Made by a program: the position numbers and the translations under genes
In this document: in pieces, positions 1 to 9,467 of the stretch
How the letters are laid out: each line of letters begins with the position of its first letter
Position numbering within the stretch: the first letter of the stretch is position 1
Assembly (NCBI GenBank): GCA_016858145.1
Contig: JAEHOE010000079.1
Span: forward strand, 248,001 to 312,000
Source: Edaphochlamys debaryana
Lineage: Eukaryota > Chlorophyta > Chlorophyceae > Chlamydomonadales
DNA: 64,000 nt
Reading direction: 5' to 3'
The notes under the pieces: generated by a model
The model's database searches: none
What the model saw: the letters and a program-made list of their open reading frames with translations, nothing else
What the model was told of the DNA's origin: nothing

Positions 1-96
1 GGCGGCGGCAGGCAAGAGCGCGGTGGCGGAGGTGGCGGCGAAGCCCTCAGGGGACGGGAGGCAGGCATAGAGGCGGCCGGCCGCACACGCGGTCAA
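1..96 (-). CDS. possible partial exon running off the window edge
   Basis: After a good 3' splice site (pyrimidine-rich tract ending CAG, AG at 97-98) the minus strand stays open to the window edge in the frame that begins LTACAAGRLYACLPSPEG and continues with an Ala-rich stretch. Composition is like the coding exons elsewhere in the window. No family is recognised, and neither the start nor the remaining exons can be seen. It could be non-coding GC-rich sequence; confidence is low. Confidence 0.3.
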   Translation of the reverse strand, partial: MTACAAGRLYACLPSPEGFAATSATALLPAAA

Positions 97-1051
97 CTGG
101 GGGCGGGCGGCGTTCGGGAGGGGCGTGGCTCTCCGGACAGGGGGGGGGCGTGTGTGATGAAGTCCTGTCTGGGGTGGGGGTGTGTGGACCACGCTGAGAG
201 GTGTGGAGCCAGGGGGCTCTGAGGAGCTCGTGGAGGGGTGGGCGGAGCGTGGCTGGCGCAACCCGGCATCTTTGGGGGGTGGGGCTGGGCGGGTCGATGG
301 TGCATGTGGGCTGTACAGTCATCTGCCAGAGCCACCTGCGGAAACCAGGCAGGCCAAGCATGAGCAAGCATGGCGTGCGTGTGGGCGGGGGTATGGGCCA
401 AAGGGGTGGGGGCCATTGACTGCCGATGTGATGCCGCATGCACGCAAGTATACGGACGGGCCCCGGCCGGCAGGGCTCCGGGCCGCGAGTGAACCCGGAC
501 GATGAAGGCATTCCTAGGCGGGGTGTTCGAGCCAATCGAGCGTATGCTGGGCTGTTTCGGGCCGCAGAGGAGCGTTGACGCGGGCTGCGAGGCCAGGCAA
601 TGGCATGACGGAGGCTGCGGCACCACGTCTGGGGGCATGGATGAGTAGGACTCGTGCTTAGGGCTGTTCTTCCTCCTTGGCCGCGTGTTTTACGCTGGGC
701 TGAGTTCTTTCAAGCTGAGCGCTTTCTGGAGGCTGGCATACCGATTGCCGTGCAAGGGTAGCGGAGGGTACAGGGTAGGTCGGCAGGGCAGCCGAGGGAG
801 GCAGCCTTTGTGCTTCCGGCACGGTTGCGGCTGCAGGGTCGCCCAAACGAGAAAGTGCAACCGAATGCTGCCTCACTTGCAATCAAGGAAGCCCCCAACA
901 CAACTCTCACTGACCCCTCACGGCTGGTGTTCTGAGCTAGGCATGCTCCGATCTCATCATCCTCTCATTCAGTCAGTCAGCCTGTGACCAATGCATACGG
1001 TACTGCCGCGTTTCAGTCTGTGCTAGACATTAGGGCAGTTCATGTTCGCTG
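97..1051. other. gene-free stretch
   Basis: Several long open frames exist on both strands, but they overlap one another, lack recognisable motifs and have few consistent splice sites. A candidate acceptor followed by frame VALADDCT on the minus strand near 330 is the only exon-like hint. I assign nothing here. Confidence 0.4.
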
Positions 1052-1225
1052 CAGCCCTAGTGCTGCATCGTCCTCCTCCACTCCCTGCACCGACCCCGCC
1101 CCGCCTTCCCCCGCCCCTGCCCCTCGCTCTCCGGCATCATAAAAGACTCAACAAGAGCTGGACCGCGCCGCGTTTCTTTCGATAGACTTGCGGCAGCCGC
1201 ACACACGCTACTAGGTCCCGCTCAC
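1052..1225. repeat. rearranged relic of the XRCC4 locus
   Basis: Bases 1052-1140 resemble 4027-4132, the 3' end of the XRCC4 last exon, with an internal gap of about 18 bases. Bases 1161-1225 match 9306-9370, upstream of XRCC4, at 61 of 65 positions. Both pieces lie in the same order and orientation as at the intact locus, but about 5.2 kb between them is missing. The XRCC4 stop codon position is changed in the copy, so this is a broken fragment, not a gene. Confidence 0.65.
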
Positions 1226-1230
1226 GGCTC

Positions 1231-1256
1231 TCTTGACCTCTTGACCTCTTGACCTC
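1231..1256. repeat. 8-bp tandem repeat (CTTGACCT, about 3 copies)
   Basis: The unit CTTGACCT is repeated three times directly after the 65-bp relic copy. It is a short simple repeat with no visible function. Confidence 0.8.
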
Positions 1257-1352
1257 AACGACGAATCCCATCCTCCTGGGCGCTGTCAGCCCCTCACGCT
1301 ACGCCGGGCCTCATCGCCCGCCGCATCCGGGACCTCCCCCACCGCTTATTGC

Positions 1353-1401
1353 GGCCTCCATCCCTTCCCGCTCCTGCGGCCTCCTCCCTTCCCGCTCCTG
1401 C
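1353..1401. repeat. 24/25-bp tandem duplication
   Basis: Two adjacent copies of a unit beginning GGCCTCC and ending CCGCTCCTGC. On the minus strand this would encode a repeated RPQEREG peptide, if the LRR gene next to it extends this far. Confidence 0.8.
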
Positions 1402-1569
1402 GGCCTCCATGCACACCCGGTGCAAGCGCCGCCCTGTGGATGGAGTATGGGTGAGTGGCAGCGGTCATTTGCAGGCGTGAAGACCCTAATCACCTCTGGG
1501 CGTTATCAGCACCCCGTCCACGCAGCGCCGAGGCTCACCAGTCAGCACCCGTCTCACCCTGGCAGGGCC

Positions 1570-3631
1570 TCAGCACCAACACCCCCCCGGCCAGGTGTCC
1601 AAGCTCTGTGTGAGGAAAGCGGCGTGGTCCCGCGCATCCACCGCCCAGCGCAGTAGCACCTCCACGTGGCCCCGCCCGTCTGCTGCGGCGCTGCTCTCAT
1701 GGCCGCTGGGGTCACGCACGGCTCCGGCCGCCACCGCCTCCGCCCACAGCCGCTGCACCACCTGGACCCAAGGGAGGTTGGCGCGGAGGGATTTTACGGG
1801 AGGCGAAAGGAGGACTGATGGAGGGCCAAGAGCAGGCGGAGGCGCGGAGGTGGCGGCACGTAGGGTCCAAGCACCAGCGCTCCGCCGCCACGCACCTGCT
1901 GCAGCCCCCAGGCAAGGAGGCCCCGGTTAATGAGGCGGAGGGCACCGCCTTGCTCGGCCGCTACCTTGGTCATCACGGTCTGTGGCACGTCCCTCGACGC
2001 GGGCTGAGACAGATCGCGTGTGACCAGGACGGCACCTGCAGCCGCCAAGGGGGCCGCCTCCGCCACGGCTTGGTGCCGCCGCGGCTCCACCCTCCGAGCC
2101 CCGCTCACGTACTCCCGTGCACGGGCTGTGCCGTGGTCATCCCCCTTAGCATGCGATCCTCGCGACACAGTTTTGCCAGCCAGTCCTTAAGCTCCCCGCG
2201 CACCGCTGCCGCCAGGTAAGCCTCGGCAGTTGGTCCGGTCAAGAGCATCAGGCTGCCGCTGCCCTGAGACTCCGCCACCCAGTCTGGTAAATCGGTTGCG
2301 GCCAGGGCGTGCTTAACCGCCAGGTCCCAGACCTCGCCGGGGCTGGGCAGCTGGAAGGGCGGCGGCTGGGCGGGGGCGGAGGCGGAGGCGGGGGCCGGGG
2401 GCTGGCCCGTGCAGGGCGCGGACAGGGCCGCCCCCGCCTTGGACTGCGGACTGAAGATTTCGAGTAGGTAGCCCCGGGCGAGGCTTACCACGTCGCGGCT
2501 TGAAGGACCCAGCTCCGCGCCGCACCCCACCGGCAGCTGCAGGGCCCCCACCTCTGCCTCCCGTCCCAGGGCCAGGATCCTCAGGACCGGAGCCATGGAC
2601 AGGCCCGCCTCAAGACAGATCTTGCGCACATGGACCCGACCCACATCGTGTTGATGAAGAGCGCTCCAGGGAAGGACCAGCTGCTCCAAGACCGCTGCTG
2701 GGCTGTCGCCGATGTGGGTCGGCCCGGCCACATGGCTCAGCTCCAGGCTCTCCATGAGAGTGCGTCCGCCGCCGTCGCCAGTGAGGCCCCAGGCGGTGGC
2801 CAGGGAGAAGCACTGGCGGCTGGGCCCCCAGCGGCAGTCGTTTAGCTCCAGGCGTTGCAGTGAGGGCGGCAGGCGGCCGAGCAGGCCGCTCAAGCCAGCG
2901 TCAGGTGCGACGGACGCGCTGCCTTCGACACCGCAGAGCGTCAGTGCCTCCAGCCTTGACAGCTGGCTCACGGCCTCGATCGTGCCCGGGACGAGGCGCG
3001 TGGTGGCACGCGTGCGGACGGACAGGACGCGAAGGCTGTTCGAGAGCACCGCCGTGGGGGGTAGCAGCTCGGCAGACGGGAGGGTCAGGGACTCGAGGGT
3101 AGTGAGGGAGGCCAGGGCCGCGCGCAGGGGCCCCATGTCTGGGCGTATGGCGACCGGCGCGGCGTAGCCCGGGTGTCCAGACAGGTCCAGCTCGCGAAGG
3201 CGCGGCAGGTGGGATGCCAAGATGCACGCCCTTGCGCCCGCGTCGAATGGTGAAGGCGCCCCCAGCTCCAACCGTGCGGACGTGATACGCTGCCGCAGGA
3301 CCTCCGGTTGCCCCTCTAATAGGGACCGGGCGAAGGCCGCGTCTCCGCTCGGGTTGTCGTTGGGACGTGGGTTTCGGGGGATGAGCACGACGGCCGTGCA
3401 GCGGGGCCATCGGGCTAGCGTTGGGGCCGGGAGCAACGGGACCCGCTCCCGCATCACCAGCTCCCGAACGCTGCCGTCCACCAAGAGCCGCAGGCAAGAG
3501 CAAGCCAAGCGCGCCGCTGAAAGGCAGCCGTGTTGCTTCAGCTCGCGATGAAGCCTATCGGCCCCATCGACGCTGAGCGCCCGCGCGACGTCTTCAAGCG
3601 CTGGCTTGTTGTCACGAGTTGTCGCAGACAT
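1570..3631 (-). CDS. leucine-rich-repeat protein, 3' end not resolved
   Basis: Exon 1 runs from ATG at 3631 to 2113, exon 2 is 2035-1896 and exon 3 starts at 1761 and stays open to a stop near 1570; frames join in phase (donor GTACGT, acceptor CTGCAG). Exon 1 encodes about 506 residues. An N-terminal helical region of F-box-like flavour (LSAARLACSCLRLLV) is followed at about residues 145-330 by irregular leucine-rich repeats such as LPRLRELDLSGHPG, LTTLESLTLPSAELL and PPSLQRLELNDCRWG. A Pro/Ala-rich linker follows, then a helical C-terminal part. LRR proteins of this type are numerous in volvocine algae and are presumed ligand-binding or F-box-like adaptors; the role here is unknown. The last exon may continue to about 1311 with the tandem RPQEREG peptide, so the true stop is uncertain. 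Confidence 0.75.
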
Positions 3632-3867
3632 GTTGTGGTGCAGCACTCGCTGGCCTAAGCTGGCAGCGGGTTGCGAGGGATCCGGCGGGAATGCGCTCCG
3701 CACGCCCGGTCACTAAGCCATGTTCTGCTCTGTGAAAGTATGCTTAACATGGCTGGGATATCGAACACATCACAAGACAAAGCGCATGAGGGCATGCTCC
3801 CTGCGGCCATCAGAGCCAGGGCCTGGGGCACGAGTCACGGCTTTGCCCGCCCACCAACACAAGTCCC

Positions 3868-3872
3868 TTACA
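3868..3872 (-). terminator. candidate TGTAA poly(A) signal for XRCC4
   Basis: TGTAA, the usual green-algal polyadenylation signal, reads on the minus strand about 150 bases past the XRCC4 stop. The rest of 3632-4023 is short intergenic sequence with no exon that I can support. Confidence 0.45.
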
Positions 3873-4023
3873 CCACTCGGCTGCCACAATTCGGGTTCTA
3901 GACAACCTGCCCTGCCCCCGCCTCCGCTATCGTATCCACTGCATGTCCACACCGGCCTACCCCGCCACCGTATGGGGTTTTTGCCAGTGTACACACGTGC
4001 GCCCCCCCAACTAGGCTCCGTCA

Positions 4024-7000
4024 CTACAGCCCCAGTGCCGCATCGTCCTCCTCCTCGTCCCCCTCCTCCTCTCCCTGCAACGCCCCCACCCCTCCTTCCC
4101 CCACCCCCGCCCCTAACCCCCCCGGCATCATCGACGCCCCCGGCCCCGCCCCCGTCCCAGCCGCCGGCACGTGCGCCTGTTTCCGGGCCTGCGTTGCGCC
4201 TTGGGCCTGGGCCTGGGCCTGGGCCTGGGCCTGGGCCTGGAATGCGGGCTGCTGCTGCGTCGCGGGCTGCTGTGGCGCCAGTGGCAGCGCCGGGGGCTGC
4301 AGGGCCGCCGCAAGCTGTCCAGCGTTGTCCCCTCCACCCCCCGGTGCCAGAGAATCGCCAAAGAAGCCGCGGCCTGCGGGCTGCGTGGGCGCCTGGAGCA
4401 GGGCCTGGGGTTGGGATTTGGGGAATGGGAATGGGGTTGCGGGCTTGGAGGGTTGGGGTGGAGCCGGAGTGGGAGCGGGCGCACGGGGTGGGGCTGGGGC
4501 GCGGTTAGACAGGTGCCGAGGGCAGGAGCTGGGGCCAGCCAGTGCGTTCTCTGGCTCTCCTCTCTCCTCAGTTCTCTGACTGCAAGCCCGTGCCGCCCCC
4601 CCCCCCACCCCTCAGCCACGTGTGCCCCTCATCCCTGCCGTACCTCGTCCAGCTCCCCCACGTCCATCTGCGTGCCCTCCAGGCTGACGTACGTACCGCC
4701 GCCGCCGCCGTACGTACCGCCCCCTCCCCCTCCCGCCGCGCCCCCGCCGAGGGTACCGCCGTACGCCCCGCCACCCGCGCCCAGCGTCGCCCCGCCGCTG
4801 CCGCCGACGCCGTACGTGCCACCGCCGCCGACGGCGTCGTTTAGCGCGGCGGCGGCGCCACCACTGCCGGTGCCGACGGCGCCGCTGGGCCCCGGCCCGT
4901 CGTCCACCACCATATCGTCCACTCCGCCGCCGCCACCGCCACCATCGCCGCCGCCGCCGCCGCCGCCACTCGTCGACGGGCCAGCGGCCGAGGGCCCCGC
5001 TACAGCGAAAGGGGCGGCGGCCGGGGCGGCGTCGGTCTCCATGCCCACGCCAGACGCTGCTGCTGCTGCTGCTCCTGTTGCTCCTGTTGCTGCTGCCCCG
5101 CCTGCCGATACGCCGCCCGGTGTCTGCTCCTGGGTTGCCTCCGCGCCGTCGCCCTCGCCCTCGCCCTCGTCCGTGTGTTCGGGCTCGGGCTCGGCCTGGG
5201 CGGAGGTGGAGGGAAGGTGGTGGTGGGTAAAGCTGAGCGGTAGCGCACCAAACTCAAGGACAGTGGGAGCTCCATTCCCAATTGTTTGCTTCCTGCCTCC
5301 CTCGACATGTAGTGAGCCTCTTTCCTCCTCTGGCCAACCCACATCCCATGCGCCGCCAGAGTCGTGACCCCTCTCCCTTCTCCCCTGTTCCTCTCTATAC
5401 CCCTCTCCCCTCTCCAACCCTGCCACATCCCCTCTCCCTTCCCCCTCTCCCCTTCCCCTCGGCCCCTACCCCCCTCCCCACCGCCACCCACCAGCTGGGC
5501 CTCCAGGGCCTTGACCCGCGCCTCCAGCTCCAGAATGCGGGACCGCTGCTCCACCAACCGCTCCTTCTTGGCGTCCAGCACCAGCGCAAACTGCCGACAG
5601 CACGCAGAGGTGTACGGCAGTGTACGGCAGCGTACGGCAAGAGGGGTTCGGCGGTTGGTGGGTTGGTGGCGGAGGCGGGAGGTCGGAGGAGCGCGGGTGA
5701 AAGGCAGCAGCGACGCAAGCATCCACGTGTATGGTACGGCAGCATGTGGCATGCACGACATCGCGAGCCCGTACGTAACAAAAGAAGTCAACCGCGTCAA
5801 CCCCGCGCAAAAGGGGGACTGGAGTCGAGAGAGCGTCACTGGGGACGAGCTGGTCGGTGAAGATCTCAGGAGTGTGAGTTCCTGACTACGGGAAACCGCG
5901 CCGAGTCCTAAGGCTATCCCAGACGCGAGAAGCCCGCGAGCTGGCGAGTCACCACGAGCATAACCACACGGAAAGCAGGAGCATGAGAAACTGCATCCTG
6001 TGCACAAGCGTTTTCGGCCAGCAGCTCCTCCGCCGAGCCAGCTAGCCCACCCACATACAACGCGCGCTCGCTTCAACGCCATCCGCCCCGCTACCCCCCC
6101 CGGCTGTCACACCCGCCGCCCCCCCCCCGGCTCCCCCTGCCACACCCCACCGCACACCGCCGACGCCCGTTGTACACCGTGCACCACGCTACCGTACGAC
6201 AGGTTGCCGTACGGCACGCGCCGTACGACACGCGCCGTACCTTGACGTGCAGCTCCTCCACCATGCCCTTGTGCCGCTCCGTGAGGCTCTGCAGCTCGTG
6301 CTTGACCGCCGCCAGCTCCCGCTGCTGCCGCCCCGCGTGCCCATCCAGCTGGCGGCAGGAGAGCTGCGGGTTTCGAGTGTGGTTGGGATTGGGGCGAGGG
6401 GCGAGGGGACGGTTAGGTTGGGGGGTGGGGCATTGCTCATCCAACGGGAGGCAGGAGCGCTGCGGGTTGGGAATGGGGGCACGGGGTGGAGCACTGGAGC
6501 TGACAGCGGAACTGTGCGCACGATAAGGTAGCGGGGGTAGCGGGTTGCAAGTCGGGAACGGGATTGGAAGTGGTGTGGGAAACGGGATTGGGAGGTTGGG
6601 GTCGAGGGCACGGTTGGGTCGGGGGCAGGGTTGGGGCCTTGCCAGCAACGGGGGCCTGACGGGGGCCATGCTGGAAGGGCGCCCGTGGGGTTTCCCCGCG
6701 GGACCTCGCCTCTCCACTAAACCCTTCCCAGCCCCTGCCCACCAAAAGGCGGTAGCACGACTCCCACACGCTCCCCAGCATCGCCCTCAGCGGCTCCCTA
6801 GAGGCGGGGTCAGCGGGGTCCAAAGCCTGGGGGCGTGGGGGGAGGGGAGATGTTTGACAAGACTCGAGACTGGAGAGCCCGAAAGGTATAGCGGCAGCCA
6901 GCGAACCCCTGAGGGGGGGGGGGCCGAGCCCCAGGAGGGGAGGTCATGAGGGAAGGGCAGTGCGGTGATCGCTGTGCGTTGAGCACTGGGCTCTGGCCAG

Positions 7001-9093
7001 GGGAAAGCCTGGGGACGTGGGGGGTGCGAGGGAGGGGCAGCGCCGGGGCCGTGAGGCGTGCAGCGCGCATGCGGTGCAGTGCTGAGGGCGTGCACTGATG
7101 GCGGGGCACGGCCAGCACGTGGGCGTCACGAACAGCACAGCACAGCACAGCACAGCACAGCACAGCACAGCACAGCACAGCACAGCACAGCACAGCACAG
7201 CACAGCACAGCACAGAACACAGAACAGCGCAGCGCAGCAGAGCGCAGCGCACCCGGCCCCGCCGCCCCGCCCCGCGCGTGGGGGACACGGGTTGCCGTCT
7301 GGCGGGCGCTGTGCTGAGGCCGGGGGAGGACACGGTCCCCAGCCGGCACCGCCTGCGCCCCGCCTCCAGCACGCCCCGCCCCCCCTGCCCCCACCCCGCC
7401 CCACCCCGCCCCCCCTGGCCCCCACCCCGCACCGTCCCCCCTGCCCCCACCCACCCCACCCGCAGCGAGACGCCCTGGCGGGTGGCCGCTGCCACTCCCA
7501 GGGTGCCGCCGGGCCACGTCCATGAGAGCTGACAGGGGGGGTGGGATGGGGTGGAATGGGGTAGAGGACTTAGGGTTTGGCGCGTGTAACACGTTTTGCC
7601 GCTGGAGATGCCCCTGGAGGGATGCTGGGAAGGACGCCACAGCCTATGCCCGTGCCACAACTCCAGAGCGGGAGCAGATGGGATGCCCACGTGCACATGG
7701 GCGCCGTACACGTACGGCACCAGGCGCTGCTGAGTCAGCATCCCACAGCCTGGGAACGATACACACGCCCACCCGCCGGTGCCCTTTGGGGCTCGCTCCC
7801 CCCCACTCCCCGTGACGCCCATACCCCTCCCGGCCTTCCAGTTGACAAGTTTGCACGGCCGAAAGAAGGCAACCCAGATCGGCCCTACGCTGCACGTGTC
7901 TTTGAGTCTGACCCCGGGCGCCTCACCCTCTCACCGTGCCGGTCTGCGCCGCGCCCGAGCCGGGGGGCCCGGCGGCGGGTGTGAAGTGGAAGCTGACACC
8001 GGGCGGCGGAGCCTCAGCCGCAAGAGCCCGCTCTGAATGACAGGGTGGGGGGTTGAGGGGAGGGAGGGAGGGGCACAGGGGGCGTAGGGCACGGGGTCCG
8101 GGGGTGCGGGTGGGGGGTGGGGGTGGGGGTTGCAGGTATGGCTGGCTGGGGAGGAGTGCAGGGGCACCCTGGAGCACGCGCCGCGGTGCACCTCAGGTCC
8201 TCGGCTGTCACTACCGTCTGCGCCGTCTTGCGTGCATCGATACATTTGCATGGCACGATACCCTGGGCCTTCTATATATCTGGGCCCCGCGCTGCCGGAA
8301 CAGCGGCAAATTATTGTGCGTGCTTGCAGCGGATACTCAGCCGAGCGTCAGCGTCTGTGCAGCGGGGTTGCTGGACACCGCGTGCTGTATTATAAGGGTA
8401 GTTCAAGCCGTACCTGCGTACGGCAGCCATTGGTCTGGTCGGATCCATCTCGGGGGCGCCTGCAGACCTGGGTTAGGTAAGGGGTGAGGGGTAGGAGTGG
8501 GGAAGGGTGCTTAGGTCAGGCGTGGGTGGTCTGCGTTGTGCAACGGTCATCGAGCCGGTCACGCTTTCAAGCGCCCTGACATGGAGCCAGCAAAGGGGCG
8601 TCTCAGAAGGGCCGTGCGGGGGCTAAAGCATGCTGTGGACGAGGGATAGGGACGGTAACCCGGGGTCGGCACGGGTGAGGGGCGGGCAGGGGGCGGGGTA
8701 GCACTGGGACGTCCGCAAGCATCGTTTTCACAAGCTCGGCTGTCTGGAAACGGGGCTTGGGCACAAGTAAGCGAGTTATACAAGCAAAACTAGATAGCAC
8801 TGCGCCTCGCCAGGATGCCGGGTAGGGCGTCCGGCATACAAGCGAGGGACGGAGGGGCGGAAAAGAGTAAGCCTGACCGCAACGGTTGGCCGACAGGGCG
8901 TGTCGGTGGCCCGCTCGCTAGCCTTACCCCTCCCGACGTACGTGCGCATGTCCGCGAGGTGCAGCAGCGTCACGTCGAAGCCGCTCGTGTGCGCATCCTC
9001 GGGCCACGCCGCAACAAAATAGCAGTCCTCGAAGTGTCGAGCGTAGCAACGCCGAAGGTCAGATGGCATTGCGGGGTCCTGCGCGTGCGCCAT
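4024..9093 (-). CDS. XRCC4: XRCC4, DNA ligase IV cofactor in non-homologous end joining
   Basis: Resolved exons: 9093-about 8940, about 8216-8192, 7528-7460, 6826-6743, 6363-6241, 5590-5492, 5195-4644, 4392-4024; one or two more lie in about 7830-8040, where frames did not join cleanly. The N-terminal head begins near RCYARHFEDCYFVAAWPED and contains FDVTLLHLADM. Exon 6826-6743 (ALDPADPASREPLRAML) matches the helix that opens the stalk. Exon 6363-6241 is coiled coil, and exon 5590-5492 begins FALVLDAKKERLVEQRSR, the equivalent of human FILVLNEKKTKIRSL, which is diagnostic. The tail is unusually long: a poly-Gly/Ala region, a Gln-Ala repeat and an acidic end (EEEGDEEEDDAALGL). Known role: dimeric scaffold binding ligase IV and XLF in the nucleus. 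It shares a divergent promoter with the C2-domain gene. Confidence 0.85.
4202..4240. repeat. hexanucleotide repeat (GGGCCT)n encoding Gln-Ala
   Basis: About six copies of a 6-bp unit in the last XRCC4 exon. On the minus strand it encodes alternating Gln and Ala. The same coding repeat occurs in the kinase gene at 17782-17848. Confidence 0.9.
6437..6474. repeat. degenerate copy of an XRCC4 exon-intron junction
   Basis: Resembles 6341-6380, which holds the acceptor and first bases of the coiled-coil exon (shared core GGCAGGAG.GCTGCGGGTT on the plus strand). The copy lies in the upstream intron and keeps a CAG acceptor, so it is a potential decoy 3' splice site. Confidence 0.65.
7131..7215. repeat. 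pentanucleotide microsatellite (CACAG)n
   Basis: About 16 uninterrupted copies of CACAG inside an XRCC4 intron. Open frames through it (poly-Ser/Thr/Ala/Gln on one strand, Cys/Val/Leu on the other) are artefacts of the repeat. Confidence 0.95.
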
Positions 9094-9467
9094 GGTGGAA
9101 ACTCGCTAGGGAAAACTCGCCAGCTCCAAGCCGCAATGGCCATGCGCTCCGTGAATAGAAGGCGATCGTGGGCCCCGCCACACGCATGCCCGAAGTCTTG
9201 CTGCGGCCTTCAACCGCGCTGCAAGCGCGCGCGGGCGTGTGTGTGCGATGGGCACGGTACCGCATTTTTCCCGCAAAGTCAATTCGTGCCTGAGACCTAC
9301 CCTTGGACCGCGCTGCGTTTCTCGCCATAGACTTGCGGCAGCCGCACACACGCTACTAGGTCCCGCTCACCCGTGCTGGCGAGCGTCCCTCGCCATAGCG
9401 GCATCCGCCTTAGCACCCGACCCTGGTCGGCCATCCCCCGGGTCCCTAGGGGCCCTGGCAAGGCATC
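9094..9467. promoter_or_regulatory. divergent promoter between XRCC4 and the C2-domain gene
   Basis: Only 374 bases separate the two start codons, which point away from each other, so the interval must hold both promoters and 5' UTRs. No clear TATA box is visible. It contains the 65-bp element duplicated at 1161-1225. Confidence 0.65.
9306..9370. repeat. 65-bp direct repeat partner of 1161-1225
   Basis: Differs from 1161-1225 at four positions, clustered in the first 26 bases; the last 39 bases are identical. It lies upstream of the C2-domain gene start. Confidence 0.9.

Noticed and set aside
4171..5367. A 398-codon plus-strand open frame rich in Pro
   Set aside because: It is the antisense shadow of the Gly/Ala-rich XRCC4 exons, which join in phase and have splice sites.
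7058..7822. Frames with long Cys-Ala-Val-Leu or Ser-Thr-Ala-Gln runs
   Set aside because: They are translations of the CACAG microsatellite inside an XRCC4 intron.
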